Assembly: GCF_003944835.1 (NCBI RefSeq)
Contig: NZ_RWIV01000001.1
Location: forward strand, 380,001-444,000
Direction: 5' to 3'
Source of the DNA: Bacillus sp. HMF5848
Lineage (GTDB): Bacteria; Bacillota; Bacilli; Bacillales; HMF5848
DNA length: 64,000 bases
This document shows, one piece after another, positions 50,474-59,505 of the stretch. Made by a program: the position numbers and the translations under genes. The notes beneath the pieces were generated by a model that had not been told where the DNA came from, ran no database searches, and saw only the letters and a list, made by a program, of their open reading frames with translations. The stretch's first letter is position 1; the number at the start of each line of letters is the position of its first letter.

Positions 50474-50607
50474 TTAAAGAATGAATGAGGAAGAAGCATA
50501 AAATAAGATTACCCTTTTCAAATACTTGCTGCTGCAGCAACGTGTGAGAAAATTTACTGTTTAAAAAATAAAATGAAGAATAGTAGATTGTGACGTGTTT
50601 CAATCAT

Positions 50608-50644
50608 AAAAAATGCCTGACATCAATGATGGACAGGCATTTTC
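50608..50644 (-). terminator. Terminator that contains the M28 peptidase stop codon
   Basis: TGCCTGACATCA and TGATGGACAGGCA pair with a bulge, and on the reverse strand TTTTTT follows. The stop codon of the peptidase (50623-50625) is inside the hairpin. Confidence 0.85.
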
Positions 50645-52272
50645 GTATTATGTTGAATTGCTTTTGACTGAAACCTAAAGTTAAGTGGTAGCACATACGG
50701 CACCGTAATGAATAACACCATGATAACAAATGGAGAAGATACTATCCCACCGCTAAGGCCAATGACATATAGTAACGGGAACAGTATAAGTGTAGCTGGA
50801 ATGATATACACGAAAGACATAAGAAATGCAACCGTTCCTTTAGCGTTACAAGCTAGTTGAATACTTAAAGTAAAGGATTGTAGAATTACAGTAATAGCGA
50901 ACAAGTAGTGAGAGTTAGGTAAATACAACGTACATAACCCTGTTAAAACAAATCCTATTAGTAAATTTGCTAGTATAATATCTAGTATAGTAAGTATCTT
51001 AACTCTGTTTGCAAGCTTGCTAACTAGCTTGAATTTACGGGAAACAAACGTCATAATAGTTACTACTAAAAGCCCTATGGCAATCGGAATTAAAACTGCT
51101 ACGAGCGAAAATAACTGATAAACTGCGATACAGGCTATTATTAATGTTGCCATAAAGAAGATGGCTATCATAGACACAACGGCAGTTATAAGCCAAGTTC
51201 TAATGTTGGTAACGGAAATGACTTGCTTTTTTATCGCTAAAAGAAAAACTAAGATAGTTAATACGAGAGCTATACCGCTCAAAATCAGGTTGTAATCTGC
51301 CTTATACATCACAGTGTGATAACCAAAGAGGTTGAAGTAGACAGCTTTTTCTTCGGTTTGTTTTGATTGGAAATCAATGTTTCCAAAATGCTCGGCTAGT
51401 TCTGTTGCGTATAATCCATTATGCTGAACTGAGGATAGTGTAACACTTTCTATGGTATCACTTGCGTTATGATATACCTCAAAGCCTTCGTTGTAAGAAA
51501 AATTCAAACCTTTTACACCTTCTTTTTTAAAAGGTTCATAATCTGTGTAGTTAGGCAATAGTTTGTAAATGTCATTTAAGAAGGAATATCCATACGGTTT
51601 TGATGAGGCAGCAAGATATTCTTTAACTATTTCATAATTGTTTTCGTTTGTTTCAAATAGCATAGATTTTCCTTTATTGCCCCGTGCTTCTAGGTTTACG
51701 ACTAATCCGATGTCTTCGAGGTTATTGCTCTTCGCATACGCTGTTGAACCTAAGACTCCATATTCTTCACCATCGGTAAAGAAAAAGGTGACATCATTTT
51801 TTAAAGGTGCAGAGTTCTTTAATATTTTCAATGTTTCTATCATAATGGCGACACCTTGTGCATTGTCATTTGCCCCAGGGCCTTCATCAACTGAATCATA
51901 ATGAGACATGAACAAAATTTCGCCCGTGTTATCGGTTCCTTTTATTGTAGTAGTTATATTATAAACGTCAATCATGCGATCCTCATACTTATGTTTAACG
52001 GTATGAAAACCTTCATTTACCACAAAGCCAAGTCCTTCAATTTGTGATTTAATATACTGCCGTACTTCTTTATTATAAGCTGACCCTGCTGGACGAGGTT
52101 GCTGTGCTATTTTTTGAATATGTTCCAGGGCATATTCTGCTGAAAATTCGGTTGGTGCTGTGTCTTCCTTTTTTGGAACATGAGCTTCGGGGGTCATAAC
52201 ATGGTTCGCATATATGACGCCAACAATTACAAGTAGATAAAATGTCCATGCGAGTATATTTTTTATTTTCAC
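50623..52272 (-). CDS. Membrane-bound M28 family metallopeptidase
   Basis: The 549-residue protein starts at GTG 52272 after GAAAGGACA. One N-terminal anchor precedes an extracytoplasmic M28 aminopeptidase domain with the dinuclear zinc ligands visible in SHYDSV (His), GANDNAQGVA (Asp), DGEEYG (Glu-Glu) and LEARG. From about residue 310 there are six to eight membrane segments. This layout, peptidase plus multi-spanning C-terminus, occurs in FXNA-like M28 proteins. The substrate is unknown. The frame extends to 52335 without an RBS. It lies 71 bases downstream of a hydrolase gene on the same strand. Confidence 0.9.
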   Translation of the reverse strand: MKIKNILAWTFYLLVIVGVIYANHVMTPEAHVPKKEDTAPTEFSAEYALEHIQKIAQQPRPAGSAYNKEVRQYIKSQIEGLGFVVNEGFHTVKHKYEDRMIDVYNITTTIKGTDNTGEILFMSHYDSVDEGPGANDNAQGVAIMIETLKILKNSAPLKNDVTFFFTDGEEYGVLGSTAYAKSNNLEDIGLVVNLEARGNKGKSMLFETNENNYEIVKEYLAASSKPYGYSFLNDIYKLLPNYTDYEPFKKEGVKGLNFSYNEGFEVYHNASDTIESVTLSSVQHNGLYATELAEHFGNIDFQSKQTEEKAVYFNLFGYHTVMYKADYNLILSGIALVLTILVFLLAIKKQVISVTNIRTWLITAVVSMIAIFFMATLIIACIAVYQLFSLVAVLIPIAIGLLVVTIMTFVSRKFKLVSKLANRVKILTILDIILANLLIGFVLTGLCTLYLPNSHYLFAITVILQSFTLSIQLACNAKGTVAFLMSFVYIIPATLILFPLLYVIGLSGGIVSSPFVIMVLFITVPYVLPLNFRFQSKAIQHNTKMPVHH

Positions 52273-52343
52273 GTTATACTGTCCTTTCGTTTTTAAATTA
52301 ACTGACCATCTGAACAAGAAATAGACATCGAGCACCCAGTTTT

Positions 52344-53342
52344 TTATTTAATCTGATCAACGACATCTTTAATTACATCTATTACTAACTGCGGTTCATC
52401 ATGGATAATATAATGACCACTGTTTTTGGCGACGATCAATTGACTGTTCGAAGAGATTTGAAGTGTTTGTTCTTGTTGTTGTTGCCACACATCTTCCATT
52501 ATTTGTGATTGCTCTTGAGTCAATCCTACTAATGTTAAATCTTCTGGCTGCCCATGTGTTAAAATTCGTAAAGGTATGTCACCTAATGATTGATTACGGA
52601 TGGCATCTTCTGTTACAGCCATGTCTCTTAATTCGGCTTCTCTCGCTTCGAAAAATTTGGGGCGCAGTTCAATATTTATAGATTCTTCCATTTCAGGGTT
52701 TCCCATGTTTAATAAGCGAATAACACCTGTTTGTTTTAATAAAGTTAAAATATGCTTTGCAGGATAGCCGGATAAAACTGGATCAAAACCAGCTGCAAGA
52801 AGGATAGGGTTTGTTTCCTTTGAATAATCCTCGTGTCTTGCGTCTATTAGAACGATTCCTTCCACCTCATCACTGTATGTTTGTGCAAACAATCTTGTGT
52901 ACATGCCACCTAATGAATGACCCGCTACGATATATGGCCCTTCAATGTTTTCTTTCTTTAAGGCCGTATAAAGCTCTTTCACGATATTCTCACCGGTACG
53001 TTCCGTTGTTGCTTTTTCACTCCACCCATAGCCACCACGGTCATATGTTACGACTGTAGTAAATTTAGCTAGTTCTTTCGGGATATCATTCCATACGTTT
53101 GCAGTAGATCCACTTGCTGTTTCTAGAATAATAGTTGGTGATCCACTACCTTGCTTATGAATGTGAAGATCAAAGTCACCTACATTTACTAGTTTTCCTG
53201 GTGGAGGTGATTGTTTGACACCGATATAGCTTGAGACAGCTTCGTAGACCACTCCCGCAGCTACAAGAAAAATCAAAAAGCTGCATATACCTAAAAGTAT
53301 TTTTTTCCATAGGTTCATTCGTTTTGTTGTTTGTAATTCCAT
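52344..53342 (-). CDS. Membrane-anchored alpha/beta hydrolase
   Basis: The 332-residue protein has an N-terminal anchor (about 10-35) and an alpha/beta-hydrolase domain: YDRGGYGWS, nucleophile Ser in AGHSLGGMY, an acid region around VLIDARH, and the catalytic His in KNSGHYIIHDEPQ. This is the proline-iminopeptidase/haloperoxidase-like group; the substrate cannot be told. I prefer ATG 53342, ten bases from AGGAGG, to ATG 53351, which abuts it. The M28 peptidase gene follows and may be co-transcribed. Confidence 0.85.
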   Translation of the reverse strand: MELQTTKRMNLWKKILLGICSFLIFLVAAGVVYEAVSSYIGVKQSPPPGKLVNVGDFDLHIHKQGSGSPTIILETASGSTANVWNDIPKELAKFTTVVTYDRGGYGWSEKATTERTGENIVKELYTALKKENIEGPYIVAGHSLGGMYTRLFAQTYSDEVEGIVLIDARHEDYSKETNPILLAAGFDPVLSGYPAKHILTLLKQTGVIRLLNMGNPEMEESINIELRPKFFEAREAELRDMAVTEDAIRNQSLGDIPLRILTHGQPEDLTLVGLTQEQSQIMEDVWQQQQEQTLQISSNSQLIVAKNSGHYIIHDEPQLVIDVIKDVVDQIK

Positions 53343-53474
53343 GTGTTTCATTCCTCCTAATTGTTTCGTTACATTTACTATAAAAAAATAAAGTCACTAC
53401 GCTGTAGTAACTACAATCACTAAAAAAGTCATAACAATATTGTGTTGAAACTAACTAAAAGGGTAGTTGCATCA

Positions 53475-53512
53475 TAAAAAAGCCCAAACACTCATTACGG
53501 AGTGTTTGGGCT
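53475..53512 (-). terminator. Terminator that contains the lipase-like gene's stop codon
   Basis: AGCCCAAACACTC (53481-53493) pairs perfectly with GAGTGTTTGGGCT (53500-53512). The reverse-strand transcript ends in TTTTTT. The TAA stop (53495-53497) lies in the six-base loop. Confidence 0.92.
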
Positions 53513-54943
53513 TTGAAGAGATGTAATAGTGAGGCGACTATATGGGATGTCGCGAGTATCGAAAACTGTCTCTGTCATATCATATAATGTTTTATTAAAA
53601 AATTGGACAAGAAGCCAGTTAATCATACTAGAATCTTCACGTACATGTACTTTATCTACAATTTGTAAAATGGGGCTAAACATATAGAAATCATTGAAGC
53701 TTAAATGCTTAAGATCGGTAAAAACTGCCTCGTACCCACCATAATGTGAGAAAATTTGTTTTCTATTTTCTAGCTTGCTATTTAACTCGTTGAATTGCTG
53801 TAAAGTTAAGCCTAAGCTTGCTAGTTCTTCCTGAGTAGGTGTTAATGTAAGACTTGCTTGTTCTTCTTTCACTTTCATGAATAAAAAAGGTTTTTTTGTA
53901 TCTGCTCCCTCTTGAACATGGCCGAAAAAAGTACCGTCCATATTGACACCAGCTTTTATCCGTTCGTCCGTTAATAATGTTTGAAATACTGCTGCACCAC
54001 CAAAGGAGTGTCCGAGAACCCCGACTTTTTCGACATTGAGTGTACCTGCAAATAAAGGATCATATTGCAGAGAGTTTAATATGAAATCAAGGGCTTGTTG
54101 CTGATCTTTCATCCACACAGATGAAATAATGTTATCCCACTCTTCGAGTTCTAGTGGGTTTGGAAGGGCTGCTGTAGAAAAAATTACTTTGTCGTCTGGT
54201 AAAATAGTGAGATTAGAGTAATACGTATGGTCAATGGCGGCTACAATGAAGCCGTTACTTGCAAGGTTTTCAGCTATGCTAGTCATCATCGAGCTGTTAC
54301 CAGGTAATCCGTGTGAAAGCAAAACGACAGGGAACCTTTGCTCAGATTCAGCAACTGCACCAGATGTAAAACTATTTGTTGTTACATCACTTAAGTAAGA
54401 TAGAAAGAAAGATGGAATTTGATAGTGATTAGCGATCGCTTCTTTTACTTTTGGTGTCATCTTTACATACGGTACTAATGCTGCTGAGGAATCCTCGGTT
54501 GGATACCAAATGGAAACAGGGAGTTCACGTGTGTCAGTTTGATCTGTTGTGGCTACTTCCTTACGTGTCGGATCTTTCAGATGATACGAAACCTTTGCTA
54601 CATCATAAATTCCTGAAGGCTCTGGTAAAGTAAAAATAGGCACAATAATCGGAAGTAGGATAGCGACTGGCACCCATATAATTAAAAAAAATGATATCAC
54701 TACACGTGACCATAAAGTGGAGAACTGAGGTCTCGTCAAAATGATATAAACTACAAAACTCCCTAGAATATAGGCAGGAATCATCTGCCATCGATACCCT
54801 TCAAATAGAAGGTGTGTAACAACCAAACATAAGATTCCTATATTGGCTAAATAGTGAAAGAGCATTATTTTTCTCGGTAAAGCAAAAAACATTAAGGCTG
54901 CTAAAACAACAAATGCAATGTAAGCCAACTCTAAAGTTCTCAT
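53495..54943 (-). CDS. Membrane protein with PAF-acetylhydrolase-like lipase domain
   Basis: The 482-residue protein has four to five membrane helices in the first ~125 residues, then an alpha/beta-hydrolase domain related to platelet-activating-factor acetylhydrolase: VVLLSHGLPGNSSMM (oxyanion region), nucleophile Ser in VLGHSFGGAA, Asp in GVNMDGTFFG and His in KHLSFNDF. A lipid or ester substrate at the membrane is likely. The ATG at 54943 has a weak AAGGGAC site upstream. The last five codons (SPNTP) are encoded by a terminator arm. Confidence 0.85.
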   Translation of the reverse strand: MRTLELAYIAFVVLAALMFFALPRKIMLFHYLANIGILCLVVTHLLFEGYRWQMIPAYILGSFVVYIILTRPQFSTLWSRVVISFFLIIWVPVAILLPIIVPIFTLPEPSGIYDVAKVSYHLKDPTRKEVATTDQTDTRELPVSIWYPTEDSSAALVPYVKMTPKVKEAIANHYQIPSFFLSYLSDVTTNSFTSGAVAESEQRFPVVLLSHGLPGNSSMMTSIAENLASNGFIVAAIDHTYYSNLTILPDDKVIFSTAALPNPLELEEWDNIISSVWMKDQQQALDFILNSLQYDPLFAGTLNVEKVGVLGHSFGGAAVFQTLLTDERIKAGVNMDGTFFGHVQEGADTKKPFLFMKVKEEQASLTLTPTQEELASLGLTLQQFNELNSKLENRKQIFSHYGGYEAVFTDLKHLSFNDFYMFSPILQIVDKVHVREDSSMINWLLVQFFNKTLYDMTETVFDTRDIPYSRLTITSLQSPNTP

Positions 54944-55304
54944 AAATAACAGTCCCTTCTAAACGTATGAGAAAGAAAAAAATTATATATTCGCAGCTCA
55001 GCTAGCATTTATCTTGTATAGTCCTTTCTCTCTATAGAGAAGGTGAGTAGGTGATTAGAGAACTCTTATCTATACTATTTAATGTTCGCTAGCCTGTGCC
55101 CTGTTGTTAATGCATTCAATATATCTTTTTAAAGTCACATTGGATAGTGAAGTGCGTCATAAATAAAGTCATACAGTTAAAGAAAAAGGGAAGCCAATGA
55201 AGCTATTTATAGCCCTTGCACCCTTTCTAATCCATAAAAAAATGGGAAAATCCCGATCAGGCTGTTAAAGCGTGCCCCTAGGAAAGTTCCCAATCTCCAA
55301 TATT
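54944..55304. other. Intergenic region after the response regulator gene
   Basis: No gene is seen. CCTTTCTCT / AGAGAAGG at about 55022-55042 is a short inverted repeat, possibly an operator or weak hairpin. TGGGAA/TTCCCA near 55241-55295 could end the two-component operon on the reverse strand (followed by T7), but the loop is long. Nothing else is recognisable. Confidence 0.35.
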
Positions 55305-55940
55305 TCACTTTTCATTTAACTTATTTAGTGCGCCGATCCGGTCATTTACATCTAGCTTCACATATATTTTTGAAACGTAATTTTTTACTGTCCCTTCTGT
55401 TAAAAAAAGCTTCTGAGAGATTTCACGGTTGCTTAAACCATTTGCGATGGCTTGCAAAATTTGTCCTTCTCGCTCGGATAACCCGTACCTTTTAAACAGA
55501 GATTCTTCTTTATTATCGTTAGGGATGTTAGCAAGAAGTTGCTTTGCCAAGCCTTGATTTATCAATGTTTCACCACGATGAACGAGGCGGATGCTAGCAG
55601 CTAAATCTTTAGGATGAATCGCTTTTAATAAATATCCTTCGGCTCCATAGCTTAGTGCTGTTTTTACATATTGAACTTCCTCAAATGTAGTTAGAATAAT
55701 TATTTGAACGTCTGGCCATCTGTCTTTTATAGCTTTAGTTGCTTCAATGCCATCCATAACAGGCATATTAATATCCATTAAGATAACGTCAGGTTGTTGT
55801 GTTTCACAAGCTTTTATTGCTTCTTTGCCGTTCGTGACGGATCCGATTAAATTAAAATCCTCTTCCATTGCTAAAATGATATGTAAGCTTTCTCTAATTA
55901 ACTCTTGGTCATCCACTAACAATAGCTTTATTTGACTCAT
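55305..55940 (-). CDS. NarL/LuxR-family response regulator
   Basis: The 211-residue protein has a receiver domain with the phosphorylation Asp in ILMDINMPVMDG and the switch Thr/Lys (IILTTFEE, YLLKAIHP). A C-terminal LuxR-type helix-turn-helix follows (LSEREGQILQAIANGLSNRE, then LFLTEGTVKNYVSKIYVKL). It is the partner of the kinase encoded just upstream, with which it overlaps by 32 bases. The divergent ABC exporter is the likely target. Confidence 0.94.
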   Translation of the reverse strand: MSQIKLLLVDDQELIRESLHIILAMEEDFNLIGSVTNGKEAIKACETQQPDVILMDINMPVMDGIEATKAIKDRWPDVQIIILTTFEEVQYVKTALSYGAEGYLLKAIHPKDLAASIRLVHRGETLINQGLAKQLLANIPNDNKEESLFKRYGLSEREGQILQAIANGLSNREISQKLFLTEGTVKNYVSKIYVKLDVNDRIGALNKLNEK

Positions 55941-57129
55941 ATTGACCCTCCTCTTTTATAGGTATAATGCATGTTAAAAGTGTACCTGTCGCTTCATCTG
56001 ATTTAACAGTGAGCTCTCCGTTTACTAACGATAATCGATCTTTCATCATTTGTAGACCAAAACCAAATTGTAGCTCCTCGTTGCCTTTCCCGTTATCATG
56101 AACGATTAAGCGAATTTCTGTCATGTTAAAATACAGCAACACAGTTACTTTAGTTGCTTCTCCATGTCTTTTAGCATTCGTCAAAGCCTCTTGTAAACAA
56201 CGATTTAGTATAATGCCGATTGAACGAGTGACGGTATATTCTCTTCCTGTTGTTTGCACAGACACCTCTGTGTTCGTATACTCGGAAAACTCTTTTGCAA
56301 GGTTTTCGAGTTTACTAGAGAGTGATAGCTGTTCATCTTCACGGGCCATGTTATGTATTTGTGCACGTACCTCCTGAAGACTAGTTTTTGTAGCATTACG
56401 TAATTTTTCTAATCTCTCTTTTGCCGTTTCGGGGGAGTAATCTATAAGGTAGATTGCTGCATCAATTCCAACGATAACAGATGTAAAGGTATGACCAACG
56501 GTGTCATGTAGTTCTCCAGCAATTCTGTTTCGTTCAGACTCTAGAGTAAGTTCCTCTACTTTGTTAGCATATTGCTCTAATGCTCTATTTTGCGTATGAA
56601 TGATTGTTGTTTGCTCTTCATTTTCCTCTAATAGTTTTTTCATCGTACTTTGTGTGTGTAGCAGACGATTAAACATATACCCAAAGGTAAAAAGCATAAT
56701 TAACACAAATAGATTATTAAGAACATCAACGAAAGCGATATCTAGGTAAACCACACATGCTGTCAAGATCAGTAAGATGATGGGACTAAAGATAAGCGTA
56801 TGTTTCCTTGCGATAAAACCAATGACGAGTGCAGGCATCATAAGCAAGGTAAACCCGGATGATGTCTTTAAGAAGAAAGTGAAGTATATATAAAAACTCC
56901 CTACTAAAAGAAACTCCGTTATTGCGAACAATACATCGTGAATATAGCGAGGATTCCAGAAAAGGTGTGGGGCAAACACACATAAGAAAAACCATAAAAA
57001 GAAAAATGCCTCATCCATCCCCATTTCTGAAGGGTTACTACTAAAATAAACAATACCAGTACCATAGAAAAATAATCGAACGAATGTTAATACGTAATCA
57101 ATCCACATCCATTTTCTTATTGAATTCAT
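55909..57129 (-). CDS. Sensor histidine kinase (HisKA_3 type)
   Basis: The 406-residue kinase has five to six membrane helices (to about residue 155), a short coiled coil, a HisKA_3 domain with the phosphoacceptor His in AGELHDTVGHTFTS, and an ATPase domain with the N box (LQEALTNAKRH) and G boxes (HDNGKG, FGFGLQMMKDR). With few extracytoplasmic loops it probably senses something within the membrane, like LiaS/DesK-type kinases. ATG 57129 has AAGGATGG upstream. Confidence 0.93.
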   Translation of the reverse strand: MNSIRKWMWIDYVLTFVRLFFYGTGIVYFSSNPSEMGMDEAFFFLWFFLCVFAPHLFWNPRYIHDVLFAITEFLLVGSFYIYFTFFLKTSSGFTLLMMPALVIGFIARKHTLIFSPIILLILTACVVYLDIAFVDVLNNLFVLIMLFTFGYMFNRLLHTQSTMKKLLEENEEQTTIIHTQNRALEQYANKVEELTLESERNRIAGELHDTVGHTFTSVIVGIDAAIYLIDYSPETAKERLEKLRNATKTSLQEVRAQIHNMAREDEQLSLSSKLENLAKEFSEYTNTEVSVQTTGREYTVTRSIGIILNRCLQEALTNAKRHGEATKVTVLLYFNMTEIRLIVHDNGKGNEELQFGFGLQMMKDRLSLVNGELTVKSDEATGTLLTCIIPIKEEGQYESNKAIVSG

Positions 57130-57363
57130 GTAATGCCCATCCTTATAGGTAAAATATATTGCTTCATAATTTTAACAGACGAATCGTTATACAGAAACTA
57201 TATTTTTTATAATTTTTTGTAAATATATAGGGGAAAATCAGGTGTTGGTCATATGAAAGAGTAGGAGAATATATGACTTATGATATGACTAGCGTTACTT
57301 ATGTATATGGCTGTGACCGGGGTATGATGTTGACAGATAATCAATGGAAGCGAGGATTGTACA

Positions 57364-58308
57364 ATGTCAAATTCAGTATTACAGCTAAAAAACGTGTCAA
57401 AGACAATTAAGGGAAAAACAATCATCAATGCCCTTTCTTTTGAGGTGATGAGAGGAGAGGTGTTTGGGTTCCTAGGTCCTAATGGTGCGGGGAAAACAAC
57501 ATCAATACGTATGATGGTAGGGCTTATGCAGATTACTTCGGGTCAGATTTTAATAGATGGAACATGTGTACAGAAAAATTTCGAAGAGGCCATGAAGAAA
57601 GTGGGAGCGATAGTCGAAAACCCAGAAATGTATAAGTATTTATCTGGGTATAAGAACTTGGTTCACTTCGCCAACATGTATAAGGGAATTTCAAAAGAGC
57701 GCATTGAAGAAGTTATTAAGCTAGTAGGGTTAGAAAAACGTATCCACGATAAGGTTAAGACATACTCATTAGGTATGAGACAAAGACTTGGTGTTGCACA
57801 AGCTTTATTACACAAACCTTCATTGCTTATTCTCGATGAGCCAACAAACGGACTTGATCCAGCAGGTATTCGTGAACTGCGCGACTATTTACGGACACTG
57901 GCTAAATCAGAGGGGATTTCTGTTCTTGTTTCTAGTCACCTTTTATCAGAAATGGAGCTTATGTGTGACCGTGTAGCAATTATTCAAAATGGTGCGCTCG
58001 TTTCAATTCAAGACATTACGAGAGAAGAGCGTCATTCGAATAATGTAAGTGTGCAATTGACAAAAGAGAAGAAGGCGTATCCGTATTTATTCACGGTGCA
58101 AAATCCGGAGAAAGCAAAGGAAATTTTAGTAGATTATGATGTCACCATCGTTAATGAAGGGTTAGAAATACAAATCACCTTTGAGGAGGTAGCGAGGGTA
58201 AATAAGCTGCTTACATTAGCAGATGTTTCGGTGTACGGTATTCGTCCAGCAACAAAAACATTAGAGGATAGATTCCTAGAAATTACAAGAGGTGAGGGCA
58301 TTGTTTAA
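57364..58308 (+). CDS. ABC transporter ATP-binding protein (BcrA/NatA-like)
   Basis: The 314-residue ATPase has Walker A GPNGAGKTTS, the signature YSLGMRQRLG, Walker B LLILDEPTNGLDP and a C-terminal extension of about 90 residues as in bacitracin/lantibiotic export ATPases. It energises the permease encoded next. Its gene is divergent from a two-component system, the usual arrangement for inducible export or self-protection against envelope-active compounds. ATG 57364 follows GCGAGG. Confidence 0.93.
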   Translation: MSNSVLQLKNVSKTIKGKTIINALSFEVMRGEVFGFLGPNGAGKTTSIRMMVGLMQITSGQILIDGTCVQKNFEEAMKKVGAIVENPEMYKYLSGYKNLVHFANMYKGISKERIEEVIKLVGLEKRIHDKVKTYSLGMRQRLGVAQALLHKPSLLILDEPTNGLDPAGIRELRDYLRTLAKSEGISVLVSSHLLSEMELMCDRVAIIQNGALVSIQDITREERHSNNVSVQLTKEKKAYPYLFTVQNPEKAKEILVDYDVTIVNEGLEIQITFEEVARVNKLLTLADVSVYGIRPATKTLEDRFLEITRGEGIV

Positions 58309-59248
58309 ATTAATAAGTAATGAGAATATGAAACTATATTCAAAGATAAGTACATGGGTCATGGTCGGAATATTACTAGTCGGTATTTTGATTGCAATTG
58401 CAGTTACAAAAGTAGTATCGAATCCAGCCGATTGGAAGAAAGATATGCAAAGTCAAATAGAGATGCAGCAAGTTGAATTGGAATCAGTAAGAAATATGGT
58501 GCCAGCAGAAGCCCTTGCAGAGATGGAACGAGAAATTCAACTAAATCAATACAGAGTAGACAATGACATCATGCCTATGACTACGACAGTATGGGGCATT
58601 ACATTACAAATGAGCCTGTACTTTATTCAATTAGTGACATTGTTTGCAGCTATTGTAGGAGGCAGTATTGTAGCGGAGGAGTTTTCTGCAGGTACGGTTA
58701 AAATGCTTTTAATTAGGCCGTTTAACAGAATAAAAATATTGATTTCTAAGTATATCACTACACTGTTGTATGCCGTGTTTATGCTCGGACTGTTATTCTC
58801 GACATCATTTGTGTTAGGTGGCATTTTGTTTGGATTTAGTGAAGCTAGTGCTCCATTCCTTTATGTAGACCAAAGTGGCATTGTACAGGAAGGAAACATG
58901 ATTGGATATGCATTAAAAACATACGGCTTACAGTCGATCCAGCTTATTATGATTGTTACTATAGCCTTTATGATTTCTACTATCTTTAGAAATAGTGCCT
59001 TAGCAATTGGGTTATCAATATTCATTTTATTTACAGGCACAAGCATCGCTATGCTACTTAGCCAGCTTAATCAAAATTGGGGCAAATACTTTTTATTTTC
59101 AAATACAGATTTAACACAATATTTAACAAACACACCACTTTTTGAAGGTACATCCATGGGGTTCTCGGTCATCATGTTAGTAATATATTTTGTTTTATTT
59201 ATGGGTATGTCATGGTTCATCTTTAAAAAGAGAGATGTGGCCGCTTAA
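58301..59248 (+). CDS. ABC-2 type transporter permease
   Basis: The 315-residue protein has an N-terminal helix, an external loop of ~90 residues (Gln/Glu/Met-rich) and five further helices, the ABC-2 layout. GSIVAEEFSAGTVKMLLIRP (FSAGTVKMLL) is the conserved cytoplasmic segment of BcrB/NatB-like permeases. I take TTG 58301, six bases from AGAGGTG, overlapping the ATPase gene by eight bases; GTG 58292 would lie inside the RBS. Confidence 0.88.
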   Translation: MFKLISNENMKLYSKISTWVMVGILLVGILIAIAVTKVVSNPADWKKDMQSQIEMQQVELESVRNMVPAEALAEMEREIQLNQYRVDNDIMPMTTTVWGITLQMSLYFIQLVTLFAAIVGGSIVAEEFSAGTVKMLLIRPFNRIKILISKYITTLLYAVFMLGLLFSTSFVLGGILFGFSEASAPFLYVDQSGIVQEGNMIGYALKTYGLQSIQLIMIVTIAFMISTIFRNSALAIGLSIFILFTGTSIAMLLSQLNQNWGKYFLFSNTDLTQYLTNTPLFEGTSMGFSVIMLVIYFVLFMGMSWFIFKKRDVAA

Positions 59249-59251
59249 TGT

Positions 59252-59292
59252 AAAAGCTACAAGATTCCGACGGGGATTTTGTAGCTTTTTTA
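59252..59292 (+). terminator. Terminator of the ABC exporter operon
   Basis: AAAAGCTACAAGATTCC pairs with GGATTTTGTAGCTTTT with a small mismatch, and T6 follows. Confidence 0.9.
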
Positions 59293-59332
59293 TTATTGTA
59301 AGGTTGACAGTGCGCTGAAGATTGATGCAAGA

Positions 59333-59470
59333 ATATGTCAAATTGGTGAATATCGACACAGAAGTGGTAATAATCGACACGGAACTGGTAGATATTCGAC
59401 ACAGAAGTGGTAGAATATCGACACGAAACCTGTAGATAATCGACACAAAAGTGGTAGAAATGCAACATGG
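59333..59470. repeat. Array B2: five to six units, 21-22-bp pitch, TCGACAC core (reverse of B1)
   Basis: TCGAC starts at 59353, 59374, 59396, 59418 and 59440, with intervals 21, 22, 22, 22. TGCAACA at 59461 is a degenerate last unit. Read on the minus strand the unit is close to GTGTCGATWWTCTACCACTT, with TACC at the same offset as in array B1. It lies between the ABC terminator and the SMP-30 gene and must contain or abut the promoter of that gene. Confidence 0.88.
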
Positions 59471-59505
59471 GACGACGTACACTTAGCTTATAGGGAGGAA
59501 TAACT

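Noticed and set aside
59210-59482. Two minus-strand frames of 81-90 codons over array B2
   Set aside because: They are products of the periodic repeat (heptad-like VSI/VDI runs), overlap the ABC permease end and have no RBS.
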